Shown here: positions 31,204 to 41,898 of the stretch, piece by piece | Layout of the letters: the number at the start of each line of letters is the position of its first letter | Numbering within the stretch: position 1 is the stretch's first letter | From: Marinomonas sp. TW1 | GTDB lineage: Bacteria; Pseudomonadota; Gammaproteobacteria; Pseudomonadales; Marinomonadaceae | Direction of reading: 5' to 3' | Length of the DNA stretch: 64,000 nucleotides | NCBI RefSeq assembly: GCF_001625355.1 | Contig: NZ_JSEE01000001.1 | Coordinates: 248,001 to 312,000, forward strand | The notes under the pieces: generated by a model | The model's database searches: none | The model's input: only the letters and a program-made list of their open reading frames with translations | What the model was told of the DNA's origin: nothing | Translations under genes and position numbers: made by a program

Positions 31204-31530
31204 TTAAATCGACTTCAATGTTCCTTTAGGTAACACAGCAGCAACAGAAGATTTTTGAAATTTCATTTCAACACCTTCTGAAACTTCTAGAGCGACATAG
31301 GCATCGTCTACTTTTGTTACCTTACCTAGGACACCACCGCCAGTTACGACTTCAGTTCCTTTCTCCAGAGCAGCAATCAAGTTTTTATGCTCTTTCGCAC
31401 GCTTTGCTTGAGGGCGCCACATTAAGAAGTAGAAAATAACGACAAAGCCAGCAAGTAGGACTAGGTTAAAAATACCCGCGTCCGCTGGTGCGCCACCTTC
31501 AGCGTAAGCTGGTGAGATCAATGCGATCAT
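31204..31530 (-). CDS. yajC: Preprotein translocase accessory subunit YajC
   Basis: Small single-span protein that copurifies with SecDF. The 108 residues have a short N-terminus (ISPAYAEGGAP), one transmembrane helix (about 20-38), the family motif FYFLMWRPQAKRAKEHKNL and a conserved cytoplasmic SH3-like tail (GTEVVTGGGVLGKVTKVDD). It lies between tgt and secD as usual. Confidence 0.95.
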   Translation of the reverse strand: MIALISPAYAEGGAPADAGIFNLVLLAGFVVIFYFLMWRPQAKRAKEHKNLIAALEKGTEVVTGGGVLGKVTKVDDAYVALEVSEGVEMKFQKSSVAAVLPKGTLKSI

Positions 31531-31602
31531 GGTTTTAGCTCTCCAATGGTTTATGAAACTTTTACAATTCCCTGAAAAGAGAAAATTGTCATATTTTGTT
31601 TA

Positions 31603-33815
<2,213 letters not shown>

Positions 33816-33926
33816 GAAATGAAAGCTACCTAGAAAAAACGACCCGATATTCTAGCGAAAAACCAGATAAAAAGGTACTTCCAACCCACTAGATATTAAA
33901 AAGATAAAAAAATATTCAACCAATCG

Positions 33927-33954
33927 TTGACATCCTTTCAAATTAACCTAGAAT
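33927..33954 (+). promoter_or_regulatory. Sigma70 promoter of the tRNA-Leu gene
   Basis: -35 TTGACA (33927-33932) and -10 TAGAAT (33949-33954) with a 16-nt spacer. The predicted start is about 12 nt before the tRNA. The discriminator includes CGCC, as seen in stable-RNA promoters. Confidence 0.75.
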
Positions 33955-33973
33955 ACGCCTCACCTTTTTCAAG

Positions 33974-34058
33974 GCCAGTGTGGTGGAATTGGTAGACACG
34001 ACGGATTCAAAATCCGTTGCCGAAAGGCGTGGCGGTTCGAGTCCGCCTACTGGTACCA
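33974..34058 (+). tRNA. tRNA-Leu (anticodon CAA)
   Basis: 85-nt class II tRNA. The acceptor strands GCCAGTG and TACTGGT pair, and the D-loop has TTGGTAGACACG. The anticodon stem ACGGA/TCCGT encloses TTCAAAA with anticodon CAA (reads UUG). A long variable arm (GCCGAAAGGC) and a T-arm GGCGG TTCGAGT CCGCC follow. The CCA end is encoded. Confidence 0.97.
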
Positions 34059-34066
34059 TTTAGATG

Positions 34067-34095
34067 AAGCCCTAGCTATTTTTTAGCTAGGGCTT
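34067..34095 (+). terminator. Hairpin after tRNA-Leu
   Basis: Perfect 12-bp stem AAGCCCTAGCTA / TAGCTAGGGCTT with a short T-only loop, just after the tRNA, followed by TGTTGTTT. A probable terminator with a weak T-tract. Confidence 0.75.
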
Positions 34096-34324
34096 TGTTG
34101 TTTCTAACGCACTGAAAACAACCTCACCTCAACGTTTCACTCATTCAATAGTGTTAAACGCCAAACGGCATCATTAAACAGTATTGCCTAAAATTTAAAT
34201 ATCTCCTTCATTAAAAAACAGTAGAAAAACTACACCCTTGACGTTTTTTAATCACGCGCAAAATCTTATCAAAATGGCTAGAATACAAAGCGACACTAGC
34301 CGCCGCTTGATTGGAGAAAATGGT

Positions 34325-35221
34325 ATGATGAGAAGCTATGCTGCATTACTCGCTCTGGGCATTATTTGGGGATCGAATTTTATTTTCATGAAATGGTCTA
34401 CTTTGCTCATAACACCAACCCAAACCGTTTTACTACGAGTTCTGTGTGGCTTCATTCCTCTTTTTCTGATCGCGCTCTACACAAAAGCTCTACGCAGAGA
34501 GCAATTTAAACACCTTCTGCATTTTGCCGTCATGTCCGTACTGGCCACCACATTTTACTATTACGGTTTTGTGGCCGGCACTGCCTTACTTCCAACCAGC
34601 GTTGCTGGTCTTTTGAGTGGCTCTATTCCTATCTTCACCTTTATATGCGCTTTCCTTTTTTTAAGAAAAGACCGTCCGACCTGGCAAATGCTCATCGGGG
34701 TTCTTCTGGGGTTTTCAGGCATCCTAGTCAGCGCTCGTCCATGGGAGAATGTTGAAGGAGTCAACTTGATGGGCGTCATTTGGATGATAGCAGGGACCAC
34801 CAGTTTAGGCGTGTCATTTGTCTATGCTCAGCGCCTTTTATCACCTCATAAAATTCCACCACTAGCCTTGGCAACCTGGCAGACTGGCTTCGCTTCGTTG
34901 ACCTTATTAATCCTCACAGACTTTACCGGTATGTCCGAAATAATATCGAACACGCAAACCCTCTTGGGTGTGGTTATTGGTCTTGGATTACTCGGTACTG
35001 GAGGGGCTTTTTTCCTCTATTACTATGCAATAGAAAAGCTGGGATCTGTGAAAGCATCTGGAGCCACTTATATCGCTCCCGTTGTTGCCGTTATTATTGG
35101 CGCCATTGTCGGAGAAGAAATACACCCATTACTGTTCATCGCATTGGCCTTAATCCTAACCGGTGTCATCCTCATTCAGACAGGGGCAAAAAAGCCGCCC
35201 AGCTTGCCACTCGAAGAATAA
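34325..35221 (+). CDS. EamA/DMT-family transporter
   Basis: Multi-pass inner-membrane transporter of 298 residues with ten predicted helices in two EamA repeats. The first repeat starts ALLALGIIWGSNFIFMKW and the second MGVIWMIAGTTSLGVSFVYA. YAIEKLGSVKASGATYIAPV is the typical end-of-repeat motif. The family exports amino acids or small metabolites; the substrate is unknown. ATG 34325 with GGAGAA upstream is preferred over a TTG at 34238. It is convergent with the LysR gene. Confidence 0.85.
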   Translation: MMRSYAALLALGIIWGSNFIFMKWSTLLITPTQTVLLRVLCGFIPLFLIALYTKALRREQFKHLLHFAVMSVLATTFYYYGFVAGTALLPTSVAGLLSGSIPIFTFICAFLFLRKDRPTWQMLIGVLLGFSGILVSARPWENVEGVNLMGVIWMIAGTTSLGVSFVYAQRLLSPHKIPPLALATWQTGFASLTLLILTDFTGMSEIISNTQTLLGVVIGLGLLGTGGAFFLYYYAIEKLGSVKASGATYIAPVVAVIIGAIVGEEIHPLLFIALALILTGVILIQTGAKKPPSLPLEE

Positions 35222-35239
35222 CAAACCTCCCATTGCAAA

Positions 35240-35266
35240 GCGGTTAACCTATCTTTGTTTAACCGC
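35240..35266. terminator. Stem-loop between the EamA transporter and LysR gene
   Basis: Inverted repeat GCGGTTAA / TTAACCGC with an 11-nt loop between two convergent genes. There is no long T-run, so its use as a terminator is tentative. Confidence 0.45.
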
Positions 35267-35281
35267 ACAGGACGTTCTAGC

Positions 35282-36157
35282 TTATTTGGGTACAAACTCG
35301 TCTAGACACCATTGCCAAACGGCATTCACCGCCGCAGATACTTGCACACCTTTCTTTTTCACCAGAAAGTAATCTGGCTTAATAAAAAATGAGTGATCCA
35401 ATAATGGCACCAACCGACCTAACTCAATGTCTTGCGCAACAAACGCTCGACACACTAACGCAACACCTTGACCCGCTAAGGCGGCATCAATCGCTAAAGA
35501 CGTTTGATTAAACTTAGCGCCGGCAATCTTTTCAGTCGTTTGAAGTACGGTGGGCCAGTGATTATGCGCATCATGCAATAATGGAAACTGCGGCAATACC
35601 TCTAACGATAGAGAGGTACTCTGCCCTTTTAACAAGAGAGGGCTTGCCACCACAACTAGTTCCTGAGGAAATAAAGGCTCTGCATGTAAACCAGAGGAAA
35701 AAGGCGCATGACTTAGCCGAACAGCAATATCCACTTGATCCACATCAAAATCCGAAATGGACTCGGTGGCAACCGTTTTTAATTCAATATCCGGAAACAA
35801 TGCATTCAACTCACCAAGACGAGGAATGAGTAATTTCGCCGCAAACGTTGGTGTGACACTGATAGTCACGGTATTGGAGCGCTCTGCCATCACAGACGTC
35901 GCTTCCCCCATGATATCAAATGCTCTCGTCATGCTAGCAAGATAGACAATGCCTTTTGGAGTAAGCGCCAAACCACGCGGCAATCGCTGAAACAGCAACA
36001 CACCCAGATGCTCTTCAAGGGAACGTACTTGTTGTGCAACAGCCCCTTGCGTCACGCCGAGCTCTTCTGCTGCACGACGAAAGCTCAGACAACGCCCTGC
36101 CACCTCAAATGCTCGCAGTGCATTTAATGCGGGAAGCTTTCTACGTGACAACATCAT
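35282..36157 (-). CDS. LysR-family transcriptional regulator, GcvA-like
   Basis: DNA-binding regulator of 291 residues. The N-terminal winged helix (about 8-66) reads LNALRAFEVAGRCLSFRRAAEEL with VTQGAVAQQVRSLEEHLG as recognition helix. The rest is a periplasmic-binding-like effector domain (SVTPTFAAKLLIPRLGELN). It resembles the GcvA group. Its target is unclear: a perfect ATAGCGCGCTAT palindrome lies just upstream (36185-36196), before a small plus-strand DUF2986 gene. Confidence 0.88.
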   Translation of the reverse strand: MMLSRRKLPALNALRAFEVAGRCLSFRRAAEELGVTQGAVAQQVRSLEEHLGVLLFQRLPRGLALTPKGIVYLASMTRAFDIMGEATSVMAERSNTVTISVTPTFAAKLLIPRLGELNALFPDIELKTVATESISDFDVDQVDIAVRLSHAPFSSGLHAEPLFPQELVVVASPLLLKGQSTSLSLEVLPQFPLLHDAHNHWPTVLQTTEKIAGAKFNQTSLAIDAALAGQGVALVCRAFVAQDIELGRLVPLLDHSFFIKPDYFLVKKKGVQVSAAVNAVWQWCLDEFVPK

Positions 36158-36379
36158 GACTTAACCTCATCGTTTTCATCTATCATAGCGCGCTATATTG
36201 ACAGACTTAACATTCACAAACGACTCCAATGAAATCAAAATCGTATCTTGTCGATCGTAAAATACATCCATGGCCTTTCGAACGATAAGCAAGACTGGTA
36301 TAGTCTGCTCGATATTTTCGGTGAGGTTTTAACGCATTTCGCTGGAGTTCTACCACACAATTATTTCGAGCACAGCACT

Positions 36380-36571
36380 ATGAACCGTCGTAAGAAAATT
36401 AAAAGCATTCTGACCAAAAAGGCGAAACAGGCCAACTTAAAAGCCAACCCGAAGAGCAAGCCCAAATACATATCCAAAGCAGAGCGAGCCAAATTGGAAA
36501 CGGAAACCAATCAGGTCGAATCTGATGCTTGTCAACCAACCCACATCGAAGACAATACTATTCAGTCTTAA
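36380..36571 (+). CDS. DUF2986-family small basic protein
   Basis: A 63-residue protein with a very basic N-terminal half (MNRRKKIKSILTKKAKQANL) followed by SKPKYISKAERAKLE, the hallmark of DUF2986, and an acidic tail. Function is unknown; the charge suggests RNA or ribosome contact. The open frame extends to 36248, but the family start and loss of similarity upstream favour ATG 36380. Confidence 0.75.
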   Translation: MNRRKKIKSILTKKAKQANLKANPKSKPKYISKAERAKLETETNQVESDACQPTHIEDNTIQS

Positions 36572-36595
36572 CTCTCCTCTCTTACGGTTGAATAC

Positions 36596-36949
36596 TTATT
36601 TTAACGGCCCCCATACCGCCCATTCATTGCCGCAAGGGTCTAAGAAGTGAAAACGACGACCACCCGGGAATTCAAAAATCACTTGTTCTATGGTGCCACC
36701 TGCGGCTTCGACATGGCTCACTGCACTTTCAAGATCGTCACTGTATAAAACCACCAATGCCGCCCCTGCTTGCGGTCGCGAACAAAAGTCGGCTTGAAAG
36801 AAACCACCGTCTAGACCAGCATGTTTAAACGCGCTGTATTCTTGACCATAGTCTTCGAAATCCCAACCAAACGCTTGTCGAAAGAAAGCTTTATTGAGCT
36901 CAAGATCTCGTGCTGGTAATTCCACATAGTTTATTTTTGTTGATTGCAT
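36596..36949 (-). CDS. VOC-family (glyoxalase/bleomycin-resistance fold) protein
   Basis: A 117-residue single VOC domain: YVELPARDLELNKAFFRQAFGWDFEDYG, then FQADFCSRPQAGAALVVLYSDDLESA and a C-terminal FPGGRRFHFLDPCGNEWAVWG, where the last Glu would be a metal ligand. Members are lactone- or metal-dependent enzymes or binding proteins; the substrate is unknown. It begins 7 bp after the DMT transporter stop and is probably cotranscribed with it. Confidence 0.85.
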   Translation of the reverse strand: MQSTKINYVELPARDLELNKAFFRQAFGWDFEDYGQEYSAFKHAGLDGGFFQADFCSRPQAGAALVVLYSDDLESAVSHVEAAGGTIEQVIFEFPGGRRFHFLDPCGNEWAVWGPLK

Positions 36950-36956
36950 AACAGTC

Positions 36957-37844
36957 TCACTTTACGGTTGATGCCACGACGAGAATCACACTGATCAATA
37001 TCATTGTACCGCCGAGCCACTGCTGCTTATTAAGCGTCTCTGAAAAACGCACTTTAGAATAGTACAAAGTCCCCAGAATTTCGATTTGACCGAGGGTTTT
37101 AACCAAGGCGGGATTCACTAAAGCAAAGCCTGTAAACCAACCTATTGACCCCAGCGAACTTAATACACCCACTTGGCAACTCAAACGAAACTCATGTTTA
37201 AACGGCGCTTTGAAATCGCGCATTTTAATCATCTGAAGCGAACACAAAACAATCGATTGAAGAACGAGAACAAACCATAAGGTAACGCCAGCAGACGTGA
37301 TGATCGAACCAGATAAAGCATGACTTGCCATCGACGCCATCACCGAAGTCATGGCGAAGCACAGGCCACTTGCCAAACCGAACAGCAGAGAAACATCACG
37401 ATGAGCATGACGAAGATTATGCCACTTTACCGTCATCACCACAGCGCCCAACACACCTAACCCAATCCCCACCCAAGAACCAAAAGTAAGTGTGTAATGT
37501 AACAAAGGCAAACCAATCAATGCAGCCAATACTGCTTCCGTCTTAGCCAACAGTGTGCCAATGGCATAACTGCCAGACTGAAACGCTCTCAGCATAAAAT
37601 AGGTCGCCAAAATTTGAGCCAAGGCACACACAGAGGCCGCCCACCAAAACGTCATGGTACCGTTCAGGGAAACCTCGCCGAATAGCCACCAAATCACGAA
37701 TAAATAAAAGCTCACCAAAGGCAAACCATATAAAGAACGAGCCATGGTGGCATGCAAGAATCCAGCTTCGCGAGCTAAGGTATTTTGATAGGCGGTTCTA
37801 GCCGATTGACATGCGGCTGCGAAAAGAGTGATGAAAATCCACAT
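36957..37844 (-). CDS. DMT-superfamily transporter
   Basis: Hydrophobic protein of 295 residues with about ten predicted helices and an EamA-like fold (FITLFAAACQSARTAYQNTLAREAG at the start, GVLSSLGSIGWFTGFALVNPALVKTLGQIE late). The conserved end motif ...QWLGGTMILISVILV is present. Substrate unknown. ATG 37844 is preferred over a GTG at 37877. Operon with the VOC gene. Confidence 0.8.
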   Translation of the reverse strand: MWIFITLFAAACQSARTAYQNTLAREAGFLHATMARSLYGLPLVSFYLFVIWWLFGEVSLNGTMTFWWAASVCALAQILATYFMLRAFQSGSYAIGTLLAKTEAVLAALIGLPLLHYTLTFGSWVGIGLGVLGAVVMTVKWHNLRHAHRDVSLLFGLASGLCFAMTSVMASMASHALSGSIITSAGVTLWFVLVLQSIVLCSLQMIKMRDFKAPFKHEFRLSCQVGVLSSLGSIGWFTGFALVNPALVKTLGQIEILGTLYYSKVRFSETLNKQQWLGGTMILISVILVVASTVK

Positions 37845-37930
37845 ACTGACGCTCGATAATAGAAAGGTAAAAAACACGAAGCGCTAGCATGCGATGAACT
37901 TAACTATTTGTAAAAGGAATTAAACTAATC

Positions 37931-37957
37931 GTGTTCATTCCACTTAGGAATGAGCAC
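37931..37957 (-). terminator. Hairpin between the tautomerase and DMT genes
   Basis: Near-perfect inverted repeat GTGTTCATTCC / GGAATGAGCAC (10 of 11 pairs) with a 5-nt loop, just after the tautomerase stop. No T-run follows on the minus strand, so termination is tentative. Confidence 0.4.
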
Positions 37958-37972
37958 GCTAGCATGAATATT

Positions 37973-38176
37973 TTATGTGTTCTTCTTACGCAGCTCCGTC
38001 ACCTGCTCACCCGCAATCCCCCAGTTATCGGTCTCAACTTCATCAATCACTACCACAGTAGTGGATGGGTTTTTGCCTAGTACATCCACCAATAAATCTG
38101 TTGCACCTTTGATCAAAGCCTGCTTTTGTTCCTTTGTGACACCTTCATTGGTGATGCGAATATTCACGTATGGCAT
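37973..38176 (-). CDS. 4-oxalocrotonate tautomerase-family protein
   Basis: A 67-residue tautomerase that starts MPYVNIRITNEG, leaving the catalytic Pro1 after removal of Met. The conserved VTKEQKQALIKGATDLL and IDEVETDNWGIAGEQV match the family. It likely works as a hexamer on a keto-enol substrate, which cannot be named. ATG 38176 has AAGGAGA upstream; the longer frame to 38218 would bury Pro1. Confidence 0.9.
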   Translation of the reverse strand: MPYVNIRITNEGVTKEQKQALIKGATDLLVDVLGKNPSTTVVVIDEVETDNWGIAGEQVTELRKKNT

Positions 38177-38256
38177 TCCATTTCTCCTTTTTATCATCAT
38201 TAGAGCACGAGAGTGCATTCATCTTTTTTTGACAACTACCGCCTTAGAATCGCACG

Positions 38257-38694
38257 ATGAACAACATTTTAAAACACTCATATTACCGTTTTGCTTTAGT
38301 CGGTGGCATCGGCTTCTTAGTCGATCTCAGCAGCTTGATGCTATTGTCACAATACGCGCCTTACACGATTGCTAGAGGACTTTCCTTCTGGGTCGCTGCC
38401 AGCTCAAACTGGTGGTGGAATCGACACTTTACCTTTTCCAACAACCGTCATAAAAAAACCGCTGTGGTGGAATGGCTACAATTCCTCAGCGGTTCATTAT
38501 TGGCCTTCATTCCAAACCTTGGCGTCTATCTCTTGCTCATACACATTCAACCATGGATACATGATCATGAACTCAGGGCGATTTGGCCTTACTTTGCGAT
38601 GATACCTGGGGTAGCCATTGGCCTGTGTATTAACTATTCACTGTCACGCTATTGGGTCTTTCGTGATCGCCAAATAACACCTCAAAAGCCCTAA
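38257..38694 (+). CDS. GtrA-like membrane protein (putative flippase component)
   Basis: A 145-residue protein with four predicted transmembrane helices. YYRFALVGGIGFLVDLSSL and ASSNWWWNRHFTFSNN are GtrA hallmarks, and NYSLSRYWVFRD is the second-half repeat. GtrA proteins are thought to flip undecaprenyl-linked sugars for glycosyltransferases such as the GtrB and PMT-like pair at 41.9-44.3 kb. It overlaps the pirin gene end by 4 bp in convergent orientation. Confidence 0.85.
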   Translation: MNNILKHSYYRFALVGGIGFLVDLSSLMLLSQYAPYTIARGLSFWVAASSNWWWNRHFTFSNNRHKKTAVVEWLQFLSGSLLAFIPNLGVYLLLIHIQPWIHDHELRAIWPYFAMIPGVAIGLCINYSLSRYWVFRDRQITPQKP

Positions 38695-39692
38695 TTCGAC
38701 GCACCTTGCTCAGCAAAACGCCCCTTGTCTTTGTCATGCACTTGATCGTGACGAGGCCAAGGCCAACCACCAAATTGAGTACGCTGATAATCTTGAAAGG
38801 CTTGCTGTAACTCAGCACGGGTATTCATGACAAAAGGACCATGTTGTTCAACATGCTCATTGATAGGTCGCCCTTGTAGCATGAGAAAGCGAGCCGCTTT
38901 GCCCAAATTCTTTAACACCACACGGACATCGCTTTGAAGCACAAACGCCTGATCCACAGACACCGTTGCCTCGTCTATCGCAACTCGATCCCCTTCAAAA
39001 AAGTACAAGGTTCGAGACAGTCCAGCCATGCCCGCAGGTAACGTCCATTCCGCTTGTTCCGCCAAATCAACCAACCAGATCGCGACTTGATTCTGCTCTT
39101 CAGCCGCCCAAGAATTCGGTGGACACGGTGCCGGTTGCACGTCACTAATCGGGCCAGCAATGACCTTAACCTTGGTTGCAAAACCTTTTGCGTCCTGCTC
39201 TGTTAGCACTGGAGTGTCCTCATTCCATAACATGGTGAAATGCGGAGGCACCATTTTATTCTTGCTTGGCAAGTTCAACCAGACTTGGAACAGTTCAACA
39301 GGATTACGGTCTTTTTCATTTAACAAAGGAAACATTTCCGAGTGCTGCACGCCCTGACCCGCGGTCATCCACTGTGTATCGCCTTGACCATAACGACCTG
39401 CGGCTCCCATGGAATCGGCATGGTCCACAAAACCTTGGTTAACAATGGTGACCGTTTCGAAACCACGATGTGGGTGAGCTGGAAACCCCGGCACTTTGCT
39501 GCCGTGGTACATGCGCCAACCGTCAATACCTGAAAAATCTTGGCCGATAGGCCGATTACTTAACGCTTCATCCGGCCCCATTTCACTGTTCGCTTTAGGG
39601 TAATTATCGTTGTGAAAGGCACAGAACAAGAAAGGGTCAAATGTTGGCCAAAACATCTCTAGTGGCATTTTTTTAAGGATTGCAGCGCTCAT
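38691..39692 (-). CDS. Pirin-family protein
   Basis: Cupin protein of 333 residues. The N-terminal pirin domain has FPAHPHRGFETVTIVNQG and the metal-binding AGQGVQHSEMF, with His and Glu ligands. The C-terminal cupin (GRPINEHVEQHGPFVMNT) is conserved. Bacterial pirins act as quercetin-dioxygenase-like enzymes or regulators; the role here is unknown. Single gene. Confidence 0.9.
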   Translation of the reverse strand: MSAAILKKMPLEMFWPTFDPFLFCAFHNDNYPKANSEMGPDEALSNRPIGQDFSGIDGWRMYHGSKVPGFPAHPHRGFETVTIVNQGFVDHADSMGAAGRYGQGDTQWMTAGQGVQHSEMFPLLNEKDRNPVELFQVWLNLPSKNKMVPPHFTMLWNEDTPVLTEQDAKGFATKVKVIAGPISDVQPAPCPPNSWAAEEQNQVAIWLVDLAEQAEWTLPAGMAGLSRTLYFFEGDRVAIDEATVSVDQAFVLQSDVRVVLKNLGKAARFLMLQGRPINEHVEQHGPFVMNTRAELQQAFQDYQRTQFGGWPWPRHDQVHDKDKGRFAEQGASN

Positions 39693-39778
39693 ATTGTCTC
39701 TCCAAAAACCGTTTCATTCATTCTTTAAAGGCATTCACCCTCAAGAACAATGGATAATATGACGCCATAATAACATCA

Positions 39779-39828
39779 AAAAAATCGATTGAATTATGCT
39801 AAAAATAAATCCAATCAATCGATTTTTT
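39779..39828 (-). terminator. Terminator after the two-component operon
   Basis: Perfect 14-bp inverted repeat AAAAAATCGATTGA / TCAATCGATTTTTT with a 22-nt loop, just past the kinase stop. On the minus strand it ends in T7. It is unusually AT-rich and long-looped, so it could also be a binding site. Confidence 0.7.
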
Positions 39829-39836
39829 GAATAAAA

Positions 39837-41090
39837 CTAAGGAAAGAACACACTGGCAACGCACCCTTTCTTAGCATTATCTTGTAGACTAAATTCACAA
39901 GCGTATTTCACACAAATGTCGCGCACAATCATTAAACCTAAGCCATAACTTTCACCACCCGGTTTCCCCTTCAAACCGCAGCCCGTGTCAATCACCTCAA
40001 TTTGCTTGCCTACCACTTGGATATCTATTCGTCCTTTTTCGGTGGATGCCATGGCATTTTTAAGCAGATTGCCCAACAAAATATGAAAAATAGGCTCGGG
40101 CATCTTGGTCTCTAAGCCATTCTGCATCTGAATCTGCACCGACACTTGATCATCCACCAAATACACCATGTGCGCTTGCTTGATGCGTTCCAGTTCTTCC
40201 ATTGTCACTTGACGTTTAGGAATACTGGAAAGATCCTCTTCTCGGGTCAAAGACAATAAGGTTGAAATATAGTCTTCCATTTCCTGACAAGCTTGACGCA
40301 TCCTGACTTGCTGGCGCTGAATAAACTCAGGAGAGTCCGTTTTTCCAAGCAAGGTAACCGCCCCTTTCATCACCATCAGAGGGGTTCGTAACTCATGACT
40401 TGCATAACGATTAAACGCTCGTTCACGCTCAATCAATCCTTGAATTTGCTGTTGATAATCATTGAAACAAGCCACCAGCAAATGAACCTCACGTGTCGCC
40501 GCCCCTTCGGGTAAAGCAATCGGAGACAAATCACTTGGACGCCTTGCCGTTAAAAATTGAGACAGCTGGGACAGTGGTTTGGTTAAGCGCATGGAAATTT
40601 GCATCACAACCCATAAACTGACAACCAACAAAAGCAAAGAAAGCATCAGCTGAGTGCTTTGAGTCTGAAACATCTGTGCTTCACTGATCTCATAAATTTC
40701 ATCGTAGTGGATAACATATAAGGTTTTTGGCTGCCCATTGATGGTCACCTGTGAACGCATCGAAAAGACTTCCAAATCCGTATCTGACGCCTCATCCAGC
40801 TCATAGGTCAAATCATCGGTCATATTAGGGTCAAGAACGACGCCCAAGGGCAAGTTCTCCTCACCCACATACACCTCTGAAAAAGGAGGAATAGAAACAT
40901 GTGTTAATTGTGTGCCTTGCAAACGCTCTACGGCGGTATTTTTATCTTTCAACATACGATTTTCAGCGTAGATCATTTCCACATTTTCAATCACTGATTG
41001 AAACATGGAAAAATGAAAGGCAATGATGGCAAACGCGACAATGGAGAAATAAGTAAAGGTTAACTGTTTAGCGGTTTTAATACGTTTCAT
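39837..41090 (-). CDS. Sensor histidine kinase, QseC/PmrB-like
   Basis: Membrane kinase of 417 residues: helix 1 (about 13-33), a periplasmic domain of about 110 residues, helix 2 (about 146-166) and a linker. The H-box is SHELRTPLMVMKGA with His232. The N-box is LLGNLLKNAMAS, with G-box DTGCGLKG and SYGLGLMIVRDIC. It overlaps the regulator gene by 4 bp, so they form one operon. The adjacent divergent glycosyltransferases suggest control of surface modification. Confidence 0.88.
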   Translation of the reverse strand: MKRIKTAKQLTFTYFSIVAFAIIAFHFSMFQSVIENVEMIYAENRMLKDKNTAVERLQGTQLTHVSIPPFSEVYVGEENLPLGVVLDPNMTDDLTYELDEASDTDLEVFSMRSQVTINGQPKTLYVIHYDEIYEISEAQMFQTQSTQLMLSLLLLVVSLWVVMQISMRLTKPLSQLSQFLTARRPSDLSPIALPEGAATREVHLLVACFNDYQQQIQGLIERERAFNRYASHELRTPLMVMKGAVTLLGKTDSPEFIQRQQVRMRQACQEMEDYISTLLSLTREEDLSSIPKRQVTMEELERIKQAHMVYLVDDQVSVQIQMQNGLETKMPEPIFHILLGNLLKNAMASTEKGRIDIQVVGKQIEVIDTGCGLKGKPGGESYGLGLMIVRDICVKYACEFSLQDNAKKGCVASVFFP

Positions 41091-41767
41091 TCTTGGACTT
41101 CCGCAACAAGTCGGTAGCCCACTTTCGACACAGTCTGTAAATAGGCATGCTCAAACGGTCGGTCAATTAAGCTGCGCAACTGATAAATATGACTTCTTAA
41201 TACTTTACTGTCTGGCTCTTCATCCCCCCATAGGGCATCCGAGATTTCATTTTTACTCACCACATCAGGCGCCTTTTGCATAAGCAGCCTTAAAATAGTG
41301 TACTGAGATGGGTTTAATGCATAACGACTCCCTTCCCGCTGCAAAATACGCGTATTCATATCGAGTTTTAAGTGCCCGAATTGCAATTCACGATTTGCCA
41401 CTTTGCCTTTTTGGCGCCGAACTAAAGCTTGAATTCGAGAGTCCAGAATGTCCAAATCAAAGGGCTTCACTAGGTAGTCGTCTGCTAAACTTTCGAAGCC
41501 CGCTAAAATATCCTCTTTCGTATCTCGAGCCGTCAACATCAAAACAGGGGTATCTACCCCCTGCTCGCGCAACGATTTACATACAGTTAAGCCGTCCATT
41601 TTTGGCAACATAACATCCAATATAATGACATCGTACGACTCTGCGACCGCTAAATTAAATCCATGCTGTCCATTATTGGCATAATCCAACTCGTCACCTT
41701 TGAGTTCGAAATAGTCAAAAATAACACCCGCAATGTCTTTATGGTCTTCCACCAACAGTAACTTCAT
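41087..41767 (-). CDS. OmpR-family response regulator, PmrA/QseB-like
   Basis: A 226-residue regulator: receiver with Asp51 and Lys101, and a C-terminal winged helix (LNPSQYTILRLLMQKAPDVVSKNEI, SKVLRSHIYQLRSLI). The usual GADDY motif reads LADDY (about 94-98), a rare change near the switch region. It is divergent from the GtrB-like gene across about 130 bp, the likely control region for both units. Confidence 0.88.
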   Translation of the reverse strand: MKLLLVEDHKDIAGVIFDYFELKGDELDYANNGQHGFNLAVAESYDVIILDVMLPKMDGLTVCKSLREQGVDTPVLMLTARDTKEDILAGFESLADDYLVKPFDLDILDSRIQALVRRQKGKVANRELQFGHLKLDMNTRILQREGSRYALNPSQYTILRLLMQKAPDVVSKNEISDALWGDEEPDSKVLRSHIYQLRSLIDRPFEHAYLQTVSKVGYRLVAEVQE

Positions 41768-41898
41768 ACAATTTTATTTCTGACCTCATCTCATTTAACA
41801 CTATTGTGACACAAAGAAATGAAAAAAAAGTGAATCATCTTTTTGCGACAAAGCACTCACTAGTATGACCGCATTATGAATTTAACAGAGGAAACACC

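Noticed and set aside
36248-36379. N-terminal extension of the DUF2986 frame
   Set aside because: The frame is open but unlike the family, and the basic core begins at ATG 36380.
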